DNA of 64,000 nt from Gordonia prachuapensis (GTDB taxonomy: Bacteria; Actinomycetota; Actinomycetes; Mycobacteriales; Mycobacteriaceae), in NCBI RefSeq assembly GCF_036350515.1, contig NZ_JAZDUE010000010.1:140335-204334 (forward strand). Direction: 5' to 3'. Below the pieces are notes generated by a model, which did not search any database, was not told the DNA's origin, and was given only the letters and a program-made list of their open reading frames with translations. Both the position numbers and the translations under genes were made by a program. Shown piece after piece: positions 47,315-55,846 of the stretch (the first letter of the stretch is position 1; every line of letters starts with the position of its first letter).

Positions 47315-48163
47315 ATGACCACCACCACCGACGGCACCGCGACCACCGCGGGCGCCCGCGAGCACGCCCGGTCGCAGGCCGGGACCATCACCGACACCAT
47401 GCCGGTGGTGCCGGCCTCCCGCTGGCCCAACCCTCCGGCAGGTATCGACCCTTCCCGATTGACCTGGGCCGAGACGGTTCCCGGCGGTCGCTACACCAGC
47501 AAGGTGTTGGCCCGCGGTACCCGACTGCGACTGCGCGACATCACCGGCACCGCCTGCGCCCACGTCCTGCTCTGGCGGGCCGACGCACCGTGGGAGCGGC
47601 TCAACGTGGCCGACACCGTCAAGGTGCCGTGGCAGGCCTACCTGTCGACCGGGCACCCGCTGCTCAGCGATCAGGGCCGCGCCCTCGCCACCGTGGTCGC
47701 CGACGATTCGGGCCACCACGACGCACTCTGCGGCACCTCGACCCTCGCCGGCAACACCGCGAAATACGGTGCCGGCGTGGCCCACTCGGACACTCCTGCC
47801 GGGCGGGAGCTGTTCACCCTGGCCGCCGCGAAGCATGGCCTGACCCCCTCCGACGTCGCGCCGTCCCTGTCGTTCTTCCATGGCGTGGTCGTGGAGAGCG
47901 ATGGCACGCTGACGTCGAAGGGATCGGCCGGCCGCGACAAATCCGTCGACCTGATCCTGCACCTGCCGTGTGTGGTTGCCGTCGTCAACACCGCGCATCC
48001 GCTCGATCCGTCGCCGACCTTCGACACCGGCCCGCTCGAGATCCTCTCGTGGAAGGCCACCTCCGACCTGGACGAACTCCTGACCACCGTCGACGCGACC
48101 GACCCGGAGTATCAGCGCGCCGTCGCCAATTCCGAAGACGTCTGGTCCGCAGCACATTTCTGA
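47315..48163 (+). CDS. DUF1989 protein, urea-amidolyase-associated type 1 (carboxyguanidine deiminase subunit family)
   Basis: A 282-residue DUF1989 protein. Conserved pieces include GGRYTSKVLARGTRLRLRDI, the DDSGHHDALCGTST segment with likely metal- or substrate-binding His and Cys, and SFFHGVVVESDG. Homologues next to urea/guanidine carboxylase were shown to be subunits of carboxyguanidine deiminase (CgdAB), which removes ammonia from carboxylated guanidine to give allophanate. Longer than its partner, it fits the first of the two associated families. AGGAG lies before the ATG. It pairs with the DUF1989 gene at 48460. Confidence 0.85.
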   Translation: MTTTTDGTATTAGAREHARSQAGTITDTMPVVPASRWPNPPAGIDPSRLTWAETVPGGRYTSKVLARGTRLRLRDITGTACAHVLLWRADAPWERLNVADTVKVPWQAYLSTGHPLLSDQGRALATVVADDSGHHDALCGTSTLAGNTAKYGAGVAHSDTPAGRELFTLAAAKHGLTPSDVAPSLSFFHGVVVESDGTLTSKGSAGRDKSVDLILHLPCVVAVVNTAHPLDPSPTFDTGPLEILSWKATSDLDELLTTVDATDPEYQRAVANSEDVWSAAHF

Positions 48164-48176
48164 TTCCACCGCCGGA

Positions 48177-48440
48177 GATTTCGATACGCCACTCACTACG
48201 TTCGCGGCTACTCAATCAACGGAACAAACGCCACTCACCCCCCCGCTGGTCGAGTATCGAGACCGCAGGCCGAACCCCCGCTGGTCGAGTAGTCCGAGGC
48301 GCTAGCCGAGGGCGTATCGAGACCCACGCGAACCCCGTTGGTCGAGTAGTCCGAGGCGCTAGCCGAGGGCGTATCGAGACCCACGCGAACCCCCGCTGGT
48401 CGAGTAGCCCGAGGCGCTAGCCGAGGGCGTATCGAGACCC
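48177..48440. repeat. Cluster of five intergenic repeat copies between the two DUF1989 genes
   Basis: The 296-nt gap is almost filled by the repeat family. One copy is inverted (48177-48222, beginning GATTTCGATACGCC). A deleted copy follows (about 48245-48264) with its two ends joined. Three near-identical direct copies then begin at 48280, 48337 and 48395, spaced 57-58 bp and separated by a CACGCGAACCCC linker. The gap interrupts an operon, so the transcript must carry these potentially structured copies. Confidence 0.9.
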
Positions 48441-48459
48441 CACTCACCCGAGGAAACCC

Positions 48460-49128
48460 ATGACCACCACATCACTCATCACCACCGACCCCGCCGAACT
48501 CGCCCTGGTCCCCGGCGACGTCATCACCGACACCGTGATCGGCGACCGCGCGCCCTGGTCCGGGGTCGTCGCCGCCGGCGACGTCCTGACCATCGTCGAC
48601 CTCTACGGCAACCAGGCCGTCGACACGCTGTTCTACGGCGGCCGGGACCACACCATCCGGTACTCCGCCCAGGCGACGATCGCGGCCCAGGGCAACATCT
48701 TCCTCACCACCGGCACGGTGATCCGGGACCAGGAGTCCAATCCGCTGATGACCATCGTCGACGACGAGGTCGGCAACCACGACACGCTCGGCGGCGCCTG
48801 CTCGCAGGAATCCAACACGCTGCGTTACGGCCACCACACCAAGCATCAGCATGCGTGCGTCGAGAACTTCCTCATCGGTGGCGCCCCACACGGTCTCGGC
48901 AAGCGAGACATGGTCGGGAACGTGAACTTCTTCATGAACGTACCGGTGGATCCCGACGGATCCCTCGGCATCGTCGACGGTCTGTCGGCGCCGGGCAAGC
49001 GCCTGGCGCTGCGCGCCGAGGTCGACACGCTCGTGCTGATCTCCAACTGCCCGCAGATCAACAACCCCTGCAACGGATTCGACCCGACCGAGGTCCGGGT
49101 CATCGTCACCCGGCCCCACGCGGCCTGA
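48460..49128 (+). CDS. DUF1989 protein, urea-amidolyase-associated type 2 (carboxyguanidine deiminase subunit family)
   Basis: A 222-residue DUF1989 protein starting at ATG with GAGGAA 4 nt upstream. Conserved parts are VTIVDLYGNQAVDTLFYGG-like (here VLTIVDLYGNQ), DDEVGNHDTLGGACSQESNT, HTKHQHACVENF and ISNCPQINNPCNGFDPTEVRV, giving a His/Cys-rich pocket expected to bind metal. It is the partner of the preceding DUF1989 protein and together they are expected to form the heteromeric deiminase acting between carboxylation and allophanate hydrolysis. Confidence 0.87.
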   Translation: MTTTSLITTDPAELALVPGDVITDTVIGDRAPWSGVVAAGDVLTIVDLYGNQAVDTLFYGGRDHTIRYSAQATIAAQGNIFLTTGTVIRDQESNPLMTIVDDEVGNHDTLGGACSQESNTLRYGHHTKHQHACVENFLIGGAPHGLGKRDMVGNVNFFMNVPVDPDGSLGIVDGLSAPGKRLALRAEVDTLVLISNCPQINNPCNGFDPTEVRVIVTRPHAA

Positions 49129-49171
49129 CGCCGCGAGCCACCCGAGACTTACGCGAGGAGCATCGAGCACC

Positions 49172-51202
49172 ATGGCCACCATCACCGTTCACCGCGCGGG
49201 GCCGCAGACCACCATCCAGGACTGGCCCGGCCGCATCGGCTACTGGAAGGTCGGGGTCCCACCGTCCGGCCCGATGGACGACCTGTCGTTCCGACTCGCC
49301 AACGAGGCCGTCGGCAACCCTGCGGACGCCGCCGGGCTGGAAGCGACGATGATGGGGCCGGCATTGCGGTTCACCGAGCCCCGGGTGGTCGCCGTCACCG
49401 GCGCCCCTGTCGACGTGGCCCTCTCGGGTAGGCGTGTGCCGCAGTGGGTTCCGATCCACGTCGAGGCTGGGGACACGCTGGACGTCGGGGCGGCGGCCGA
49501 TCTCGGTATGCGGATCTACATCGCCATCGGTGGTGGTGTCGATGCGGAGGACTACCTCGGCAGCAGGTCGACCTTCACGATGGGTCGGTTCGGCGGACTC
49601 GACGGCCGCAAACTCGCCGACGGCGACCAGCTCGCCATCGTCGGTGATGTCGCGCGGTCCCCGCGGCGCATCCTCACCGACGAACAGCCGGCGTTCACGC
49701 ACACCTGGCAACTCGGCGTGACCATCGGCCCACACAACGCGCCGGAGTTCTTCACCACCGAGGACATCGATGACCTGCTCGGCACGGCGTACGAGGTCCA
49801 CTTCAACTCCGACCGCACCGGCATCCGCCTCATCGGACCGAAACCGCGCTGGGCGCGCGACGACGGCGGTGAGGCCGGGCTGCACCCGTCCAACATCCAC
49901 GACAACGCGTACTCGGTGGGCGCGCTGGACTTCACCGGGGACACTCCCATCCTGCTCGGCCCCGACGGCCCGAGCCTCGGCGGTTTCGTGTGCCCGGTGA
50001 CCGTGGTCGCCGCCGAACGATGGAAGCTAGGTCAGCTCAAGCCCGGTGACACCGTGCGGTTCATCCCGATTCGCAGCGACCGGGCGGCATCCCCGTCGGA
50101 GATCGGGCTCGGCCGGCGTGCCTGCCTCGTCGATGTCCTCTCCGACGGCGGCGATCCCGACGACGGCGTCCTCGGTGCCACCACCACCGCCGACGGCGCC
50201 ACCGCGGTCACCTACCGGCGCAGCGGCGACGACAACATCCTCGTCGAGTACGGCGACATGCGGCTCGACCTGGCGCTGCGGGCCCGGGTGCACGCGCTGA
50301 GCGAACGCATCGCGGCCGAACAGCCGAAGGGGCTGATCGACCTCACGCCCGGAATCCGTTCGCTGCAGGTGAAGGCCGATCCCGACGTGTGGTCGCAGCA
50401 GCGGATGCTGCAGTGGCTCAACGAGTGTGAGAGTCAGCTGCCGCCCGCCGAGGACCTCGTCGTGCCGAGCCGCACCGTCGAGCTACCCCTCTCCTGGGAC
50501 GACCCCGCGACCCGCGAAGCCATCGAACGGTACATGCTGGGCGTCCGTTCCGATGCGCCGTGGTGCCCGTGGAACATCGAGTTCATCCGCCGAATGAACG
50601 GTCTCGACTCGGTCGACGACGTGCACCGCATCGTGTTCGATGCCAACTACATGGTTCTCGGCCTCGGCGATGTCTATCTGGGTGCGCCGGTAGCCGTCCC
50701 GCTGGATCCGCGGCACCGGCTCGTCACCACGAAGTACAACCCGGCGCGCACCTGGACCCCGGAGAACGCCGTCGGGATCGGTGGCGCCTACATGTGCATC
50801 TACGGGATGGAAGGGCCGGGCGGATACCAGTTCGTCGGGCGCACCACCCAGGTGTGGAATCACCGGCACCCGCTGCCGGCACCCGGATTCGATCCCGAGC
50901 ACCCGTGGCTGCTGCGCTTCTTCGATCAGATCCGGTGGTACCCGGTCAGTGCGGACGAGCTGCTCGACATGCGCGCCGACGTCGCCGCCGGTCGCGGCGA
51001 CAGCGTCCGGATCTCCGACGGCAGCTTCTCGTTGGCGGCCCATCAGGAGTTCCTCGACCAGAACGCCGAGGACATCGCCGCCACACGTGGCGCGATGGAG
51101 TTCGCGCGGGCGGAGGAGCGTGAGAGATGGTCGCAGCAAGGTGAATTCGCGCGAGTCGCGGGCAACGCCGCAGCGGAATTGAAAGAAGGAAAGGTCGCAT
51201 GA
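49172..51202 (+). CDS. Urea/guanidine-carboxylase-like carboxyltransferase protein lacking biotin carboxylase and biotin carrier domains
   Basis: A 676-residue protein equal to the carboxyltransferase half of urea carboxylase. An AHS2/KipA-like domain covers about residues 1-300 (TIQDWPGRIGYWKVGVPPSGPMD-type start, GGFVCPVTVVAAERWKLGQ) and an AHS1/KipI-like domain about 330-610 (PGIRSLQVKADP, GGAYMCIYGMEGPGGYQFVGR). A C-terminal helical tail follows and stops where a full enzyme would continue into the biotinyl domain. There is no N-terminal ATP-grasp biotin carboxylase and no EAMKM-type biotin motif. The tail overlaps the allophanate hydrolase ATG by 4 nt, so no coding space is left for the missing domains. 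Confidence 0.88.
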   Translation: MATITVHRAGPQTTIQDWPGRIGYWKVGVPPSGPMDDLSFRLANEAVGNPADAAGLEATMMGPALRFTEPRVVAVTGAPVDVALSGRRVPQWVPIHVEAGDTLDVGAAADLGMRIYIAIGGGVDAEDYLGSRSTFTMGRFGGLDGRKLADGDQLAIVGDVARSPRRILTDEQPAFTHTWQLGVTIGPHNAPEFFTTEDIDDLLGTAYEVHFNSDRTGIRLIGPKPRWARDDGGEAGLHPSNIHDNAYSVGALDFTGDTPILLGPDGPSLGGFVCPVTVVAAERWKLGQLKPGDTVRFIPIRSDRAASPSEIGLGRRACLVDVLSDGGDPDDGVLGATTTADGATAVTYRRSGDDNILVEYGDMRLDLALRARVHALSERIAAEQPKGLIDLTPGIRSLQVKADPDVWSQQRMLQWLNECESQLPPAEDLVVPSRTVELPLSWDDPATREAIERYMLGVRSDAPWCPWNIEFIRRMNGLDSVDDVHRIVFDANYMVLGLGDVYLGAPVAVPLDPRHRLVTTKYNPARTWTPENAVGIGGAYMCIYGMEGPGGYQFVGRTTQVWNHRHPLPAPGFDPEHPWLLRFFDQIRWYPVSADELLDMRADVAAGRGDSVRISDGSFSLAAHQEFLDQNAEDIAATRGAMEFARAEERERWSQQGEFARVAGNAAAELKEGKVA

Positions 51203-52851
51203 GCCGTATCGACGACATCTATCGCCGCATCGACGAGGCGGAGCGGCCCGAGGTCTTCATCACCCTGCGTCCGCGCGCCGACGTCGAGCGCGAGTACGCC
51301 GCATCGATGGACGGCGGCGGGGCGCTCGCCGGAGTCGTCCTCGCGGTCAAGGACAACGTCGACGTGGCCGGCATGCCGACCACCGCGGCGTGTCCCGGAT
51401 ACGCCTACGAGCCGAAGGCGGACGCGCCCGCGGTCGCTGCCCTACGCGCGGCCGGCGCCGTGGTGATCGGCAAGACGAACCTCGACCAGTTCGCGACCGG
51501 CCTGGTCGGCACGCGCAGTCCGTATGGGGCCGTGCGTGACTCACGGCGACCGGACCGTATCTCGGGTGGCTCGAGCTCGGGTTCGGCCGTCGCGGTCGCG
51601 CTCGGGTTCGCCGACATCGCGATCGGGACCGACACCGCCGGATCGGGTCGTGTGCCCGCGGGTCTGCAGGGCATCGTCGGGGTGAAACCCACGGTCGACG
51701 TCGTCTCCACCGAAGGGGTGGTGCCGGCGTGCGCCAGCTATGACACGGTAACCATCTTCGCCGAGAGCCTGACGCTGGCGAACCGGGCGATGGCGGCGAT
51801 GGCGCAGGCTCCGGGTCCCCGGCCGTTCGGCCCGACGACGTCGTTGGCGGCCACCGAGCATCCGACGATCGCGATACCCGCCGAGCTGCCGGAGCTGTCC
51901 GAACAGTGGCGAGCGGCATTCGGTGCCGCGGTGCGACATGCGGAGGAAGCCGGACTCCGCATCAAGCCGATCGATCTGACGCCCTTCCTGGCGGCTGCGC
52001 GGCTGTTGTACGACGACGCGCTCGTCGCCGAACGATCGCACGCCGTAGGCGCCTTCATCGCGAACGCCGACGCCGCCTCCGGACTCGACCCCGTCGTATC
52101 CGGAATCATCGGCGCAGCAGACCGTTTCACTGCCGTGGAGCTCCTTGCCGCGCGGACCCGGCTCGCGGAACTGCGGGCTGAGGCGATGGCCGAACTCGGT
52201 GATGCCGACGCACTCATGGTGCCGACCGCGCCCTGTCATCCGGCCCTGTCCGAGGTCGCCGACGATCCCGTCGGTGTCAACTCGCGGATGGGCACCTACA
52301 CCAACTTCTGCAACCTCTTCGACCTCTGTGGCGTCGCCGTCCCGGCCGGCACGGTCGACGAATCCGACGGCACCCGATCGCAATTCGGCGTCACCCTGCT
52401 CGGTCGCGCACACGAGGATGCTGCGGTGATGGACCTCGCGCACCGGTTCGCCGCTGAGGGTGATATCGGTGCGGCGTGGCCGGAGAGCGTCGCGCCGAGT
52501 GTGGAACTGGCCGTATTCGGCGCTCACATGCGGGGCGGCCCACTCACGCACGAGCTGTCCGAGCGGGGCGCGCGCTGGGTCGGCGAGGTGGCCACCGCGC
52601 CGTGCTACCGCCTTGTCGCGCTCGACACCGTGCCGCCTAAACCGGGCCTGGTGCGCGATCCGGGCGGCAGGTCGATCGCCGGTGAGGTGTGGACCCTGTC
52701 ACCGAATGCGTTGGGGGAGTTCCTGGCTGCACTACCCGCACCGATGATGCTCGGCAGCGTGGAGCTGTCCGACGGCAGCTGGGTGGTCGGGTTCGGCTGC
52801 GCGGCCGATGCCGCCGAGAACGGAGAGCAGCTCGACCGGCAGCGGTGGTGA
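51199..52851 (+). CDS. atzF: Allophanate hydrolase
   Basis: A 550-residue amidase-signature enzyme. The Ser-Ser-Lys triad is visible: Lys51 in AVKDNVDVAG, a Ser of SGGSSSGSAVAVA near 125 and the nucleophile Ser149 in GTDTAGSGRVPAG. Residues about 430-550 form the C-terminal allophanate hydrolase domain (VFGAHMRGGPLTHELSERGA and a final GFGCAADA segment) that completes decarboxylation to two ammonia and two CO2. It closes the operon and makes the product of the DUF1989 step usable as nitrogen. The 4-nt overlap indicates coupling with the carboxyltransferase gene. Confidence 0.94.
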   Translation: MSRIDDIYRRIDEAERPEVFITLRPRADVEREYAASMDGGGALAGVVLAVKDNVDVAGMPTTAACPGYAYEPKADAPAVAALRAAGAVVIGKTNLDQFATGLVGTRSPYGAVRDSRRPDRISGGSSSGSAVAVALGFADIAIGTDTAGSGRVPAGLQGIVGVKPTVDVVSTEGVVPACASYDTVTIFAESLTLANRAMAAMAQAPGPRPFGPTTSLAATEHPTIAIPAELPELSEQWRAAFGAAVRHAEEAGLRIKPIDLTPFLAAARLLYDDALVAERSHAVGAFIANADAASGLDPVVSGIIGAADRFTAVELLAARTRLAELRAEAMAELGDADALMVPTAPCHPALSEVADDPVGVNSRMGTYTNFCNLFDLCGVAVPAGTVDESDGTRSQFGVTLLGRAHEDAAVMDLAHRFAAEGDIGAAWPESVAPSVELAVFGAHMRGGPLTHELSERGARWVGEVATAPCYRLVALDTVPPKPGLVRDPGGRSIAGEVWTLSPNALGEFLAALPAPMMLGSVELSDGSWVVGFGCAADAAENGEQLDRQRW

Positions 52852-52987
52852 CACCGGTCTGCAGGGGCGCGACCGATCGGTCGGCCATTCTCGATCGTTC
52901 GGCAATTCCTTGAAATCGCACATCGGCGCGAAACGGACATGATTCAATGAGCCGGCTCGCATCGGGTGGGACAGGGGATTGGGACGG

Positions 52988-54655
52988 ATGACCAACATGG
53001 GCCGCAACGGAATTCGGCAGTCACGCATGGTGCGGAAGCGACCTGATCGCCGCCCGCGACGGGCCGGTGCGGCCGTGGGCGCTGCCACCTTGGCCACCGT
53101 CGCCGCACTCGGTGTTGCCCAGGCGAATCCCGGACAGGCGCACGCCGCCCCTGACTTCTCGCTGCCGAGCCCGACGGGCACGGTCGGTGATGTCATCGCC
53201 GCGCTCGCCAACAACGGGGTCACCCAGGAGCTCGCCGAGCAGTGGCGGTTCGATCTGTGCTCGTCGGATTCCGATGGTGGGCCCGCTCTCGGTGGTGCGG
53301 ACTGCACGGGCTCCACGGGCGCGGGTGTGGCGCTCGTGATGCCGACCTCGATCGACCTCGTCCCCTCCGGCGTCTACGACCCCCTCCAGTCGTACCTCAA
53401 CACAGAGGGCGGCAATGTCGTGACCGAAGGTGTGCGCCAACTCGCCATCGCGGCCGCCGAGGCGCTCGGGGTGACGGTCGAGCCGGTGCCCGACGCACCG
53501 CTACCGGAGGGCAGCGCGAGGGTGATCGGCGACGGGGTGCAGTTCGCATTGGCCTCCGGTGGTGGTAGTGCGACCTCGGTCTCGTACTTGCCGCTCAGCC
53601 TGGCCACGTCGGGGGCGAGCGACGGCCGAACCGCATTCGCGTTCGCCGTCGTCGGAATGGCGAATGCCTGGACCACCAGCGCCATCCCGGTCACGATCTT
53701 CACCGTGTCGACCGACCTGGAGGTCCCCGAGGTCGCCCATGTCAGTTGCTACGGGGGGCTCACCGGTGCATACGCGCAGGGTGTCGGAGCATGCGCGAAT
53801 GTGCTGGGCACCTTCGACTTCCGATGGAAGGAGCCCAACGGTGAGGTGCAGTTCGGCCTGACCGACCCGTCGGCGGTGCTCTTCGACCCGGCGGACGTCC
53901 TGGGGCAGGTCCTGACCCAGGTGCTCGCGGGTCAACCCCTCACCCTCAGCAAGGACGTGGCACGGCTGAGCGTCGCCGGTGACTACGACTTCCTCGGCGG
54001 CAACTTCTTCCGGCTCACCAGCGATTACGGCCCGCAGGAATCGACGAGCATCGACTGGCTCGGGCAGACCCTGACGTTCCATCCGATGGTGACGGTGAAC
54101 GGACAGGAACGGCCCAATCACCTGGGCGTGCCGGTCCTGACGTTCGGTGAGCTCGACACCGGCGAGATCGTGCCGGTCCTGCACATCCCGGAGTTCGAGT
54201 TCCCCTTCGGTATCGGAGCAACGGGACCCGCCTCCGCCGTCGCGGAGCAGGCATCTTCGGATGCCGCGGCAGAAGCACTGGTCTCGTCGGCCTCGACCCC
54301 GGAGACGACCGGCTACGTGGGTCGGCATCGGGCGCCCGAGCCGACCGCGAGCGGGTATGTCGGGACGCACCGCGCCGACACCACCGGTTCCGACCTCACA
54401 TCGGACGGCACCGGGCCGACCGATCTCTCCGACGAGGTAGAGGACCGCGCACCTGCCGACGATTCCAGCGATGTCGACGACACAGAGACGACCGACGACA
54501 CAGAGACGACCGACGACACCGAGACCGGGGACGACACCGAGACCGCTGACGACACCGAGACCGCCGACGACACCGAGTCGACCGACGACACGGCCTCCGA
54601 CTCCGATCCGTCCGCGGATGGTTCCGATGACGACGCCCCGGCTTCCGACGACTGA
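52988..54655 (+). CDS. Secreted protein of unknown function with Asp/Thr/Glu repeat tail
   Basis: A 555-residue exported protein; ATG 52988 is preferred, and TTG 52979 or ATG 52997 are alternatives. An Arg-rich N-terminus and a hydrophobic stretch ending near AHAAPDF form a signal peptide. The mature N-terminal domain (about 60-430) is Gly/Ala/Val-rich, probably beta, with two Cys pairs (DLCSSDSDGG to GGADCTG; VSCYGG to GACANV). The C-terminal 125 residues are low-complexity, with two YVG(R/T)HRA motifs and six or more DDTET-type repeats, and look unstructured and very acidic. No sortase motif or membrane anchor. The family is unknown to me, but it looks like a mycolata surface protein. Confidence 0.8.
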   Translation: MTNMGRNGIRQSRMVRKRPDRRPRRAGAAVGAATLATVAALGVAQANPGQAHAAPDFSLPSPTGTVGDVIAALANNGVTQELAEQWRFDLCSSDSDGGPALGGADCTGSTGAGVALVMPTSIDLVPSGVYDPLQSYLNTEGGNVVTEGVRQLAIAAAEALGVTVEPVPDAPLPEGSARVIGDGVQFALASGGGSATSVSYLPLSLATSGASDGRTAFAFAVVGMANAWTTSAIPVTIFTVSTDLEVPEVAHVSCYGGLTGAYAQGVGACANVLGTFDFRWKEPNGEVQFGLTDPSAVLFDPADVLGQVLTQVLAGQPLTLSKDVARLSVAGDYDFLGGNFFRLTSDYGPQESTSIDWLGQTLTFHPMVTVNGQERPNHLGVPVLTFGELDTGEIVPVLHIPEFEFPFGIGATGPASAVAEQASSDAAAEALVSSASTPETTGYVGRHRAPEPTASGYVGTHRADTTGSDLTSDGTGPTDLSDEVEDRAPADDSSDVDDTETTDDTETTDDTETGDDTETADDTETADDTESTDDTASDSDPSADGSDDDAPASDD

Positions 54656-54742
54656 CCTCGGCGCGACGGTCACCGCGCTTCTCTTGGCTACAGTGGAGGC
54701 ATCGATCAGCCTCACCCTGACCGGCCGTAGCAAGGAGGAGTC

Positions 54743-54937
54743 ATGGCGGTAGATCCAGCGAGACGTAAAGCGGTGTCGGAGGTCGTGCGCCAGCACCCGG
54801 GCATGAGTGTTGCTGCCGTGTCGCCGGCGATCGTGTTGTTCGGAGTGTTGTGGTTGCTGATGGGCTTCTGGCCTGCGCTGCTCATCGGCCTGGTGGCCGG
54901 AGGCGCCGGCTACTACTTCCTGACCCGTCAGCAGTAA
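54743..54937 (+). CDS. Small membrane protein of unknown function
   Basis: A 64-residue protein with an AAGGAGGAG ribosome site just before the ATG. The first 20 residues are charged and the rest holds two hydrophobic helices (SVAAVSPAIVLFGVLWLLMG and PALLIGLVAGGAGYYFL) with a short connecting turn. It is 12 nt upstream of the S4-domain gene and probably co-transcribed. Function unknown. Confidence 0.78.
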   Translation: MAVDPARRKAVSEVVRQHPGMSVAAVSPAIVLFGVLWLLMGFWPALLIGLVAGGAGYYFLTRQQ

Positions 54938-54949
54938 CCCAGAGGAGCA

Positions 54950-55846
54950 ATGGCCACCCGCGTCGACAGTTGGATCTGGGCGATCCGGCTCACCAAGACC
55001 AGGTCCGCGGCGGGGGCGGCGTGTCGCGGTGGCCACGTCCGGGTCAACGGCATCACCGCCAAGCCCGCGCAGCCGGTCGCTATCGGCGACGAAGTCCGTG
55101 TGCGACTGCACGGCAACGAGCGCATCGTCGAAGTGACGAGATTGATCAGCAAACGCGTGTCCGCGCCCGCGGCCGCCGAGTGCTTCGTCGATCACAGCCC
55201 GCCACCGCCGCCCCGGGAGGTCCTGGCCAGTCAGCCCCGCCGCGACCGCGGAGCGGGCCGCCCCACGAAACGCGAACGGCGTGAACTCGATCGCCTGCGG
55301 ATGCGGGGCGGATTCCTCATCGCCACCGTCGTCATGATCGCCCTGGCGCTGACCGGCTGCTCGGGCGACGACACGACCGACCCGGCCGCACCCAACACGC
55401 CCGAAGCGCCCGGCAACGCCGGGTCGGGACCGTTCTTCGGCGAATGCGGCGGCGTCACCACCGAGGAGGTCGGCCGCATCACCCGCTTCGGCGCACTCAC
55501 CAACACCGTCAACAACGCCTCGGTCTGCGAGTGGGACAGCAGTGGTGACCGCACCGGTCCGGTCGCCTCGTTCAACTGGTATCGCGGCTCGCCCATCGGC
55601 CGCGAGCGGGCGACCATCCAGCTGTCCCGGGAATCCACCGGAAACATCGAGATCGCCGGACACGAAGGCTTCGTCGGTTCCGATGTCGGCATCTGCGAGA
55701 TCGGCATCGGATTCGGCGCCGACTTCTTCGAATGGTCGGTCAGCGCCGGATCGCAGGCGCTGCTCGGTGAGGACCCGCCGTCGACCGAGCAACTCTGTGA
55801 CGCCGCGACCGAACTGTCCCGCCTGTCGATCGAGCGGGCGTCATGA
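54950..55846 (+). CDS. S4-domain RNA-binding protein (Hsp15-like) in frame with a DUF3558 lipoprotein
   Basis: One uninterrupted 298-codon frame encodes two unlike proteins. Residues 1-117 are a complete Hsp15-like S4 RNA-binding protein (RVDSWIWAIRLTKTRSAAGAACRGGHVRVNG at the start), ending with the family's usual GRPTKRERRELDRLR, after which homologues stop. The next codon is ATG 55301, which opens a typical lipoprotein: a hydrophobic signal ending LTGC (Cys20 of that part, Cys137 overall) and a DUF3558 domain with CGG, CEWDSSGD and GICEIG motifs. A cytosolic RNA-binding domain joined to a lipoprotein signal is implausible as one product. Two proteins by internal initiation, a lost stop codon, or a sequence error are all possible. 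The stop overlaps the next gene by 4 nt. Confidence 0.75.
   Translation: MATRVDSWIWAIRLTKTRSAAGAACRGGHVRVNGITAKPAQPVAIGDEVRVRLHGNERIVEVTRLISKRVSAPAAAECFVDHSPPPPPREVLASQPRRDRGAGRPTKRERRELDRLRMRGGFLIATVVMIALALTGCSGDDTTDPAAPNTPEAPGNAGSGPFFGECGGVTTEEVGRITRFGALTNTVNNASVCEWDSSGDRTGPVASFNWYRGSPIGRERATIQLSRESTGNIEIAGHEGFVGSDVGICEIGIGFGADFFEWSVSAGSQALLGEDPPSTEQLCDAATELSRLSIERAS
55301..55846 (+). CDS. Probable separate DUF3558 lipoprotein within the fused frame
   Basis: Starting at ATG 55301 gives a 181-residue lipoprotein with signal MRGGFLIATVVMIALALTGC and a mature DUF3558 domain (FFGECGGVTTEEVGRITRF, VCEWDSSGDRTG, SFNWYRGSPIGRE, GICEIGIGFGADFF). It pairs in sequence with the next gene, so two DUF3558 paralogues stand side by side. 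The weak point is the poor ribosome site, since the upstream bases are the end of the S4 gene; translational coupling may serve instead. Confidence 0.6.
   Translation: MRGGFLIATVVMIALALTGCSGDDTTDPAAPNTPEAPGNAGSGPFFGECGGVTTEEVGRITRFGALTNTVNNASVCEWDSSGDRTGPVASFNWYRGSPIGRERATIQLSRESTGNIEIAGHEGFVGSDVGICEIGIGFGADFFEWSVSAGSQALLGEDPPSTEQLCDAATELSRLSIERAS

Noticed and set aside
53501..55792. Open frame of about 763 codons on the minus strand across 53.5-55.8 kb
   Set aside because: It is antisense to three well-supported genes and encodes Val/Gly/Arg-rich low-complexity sequence.
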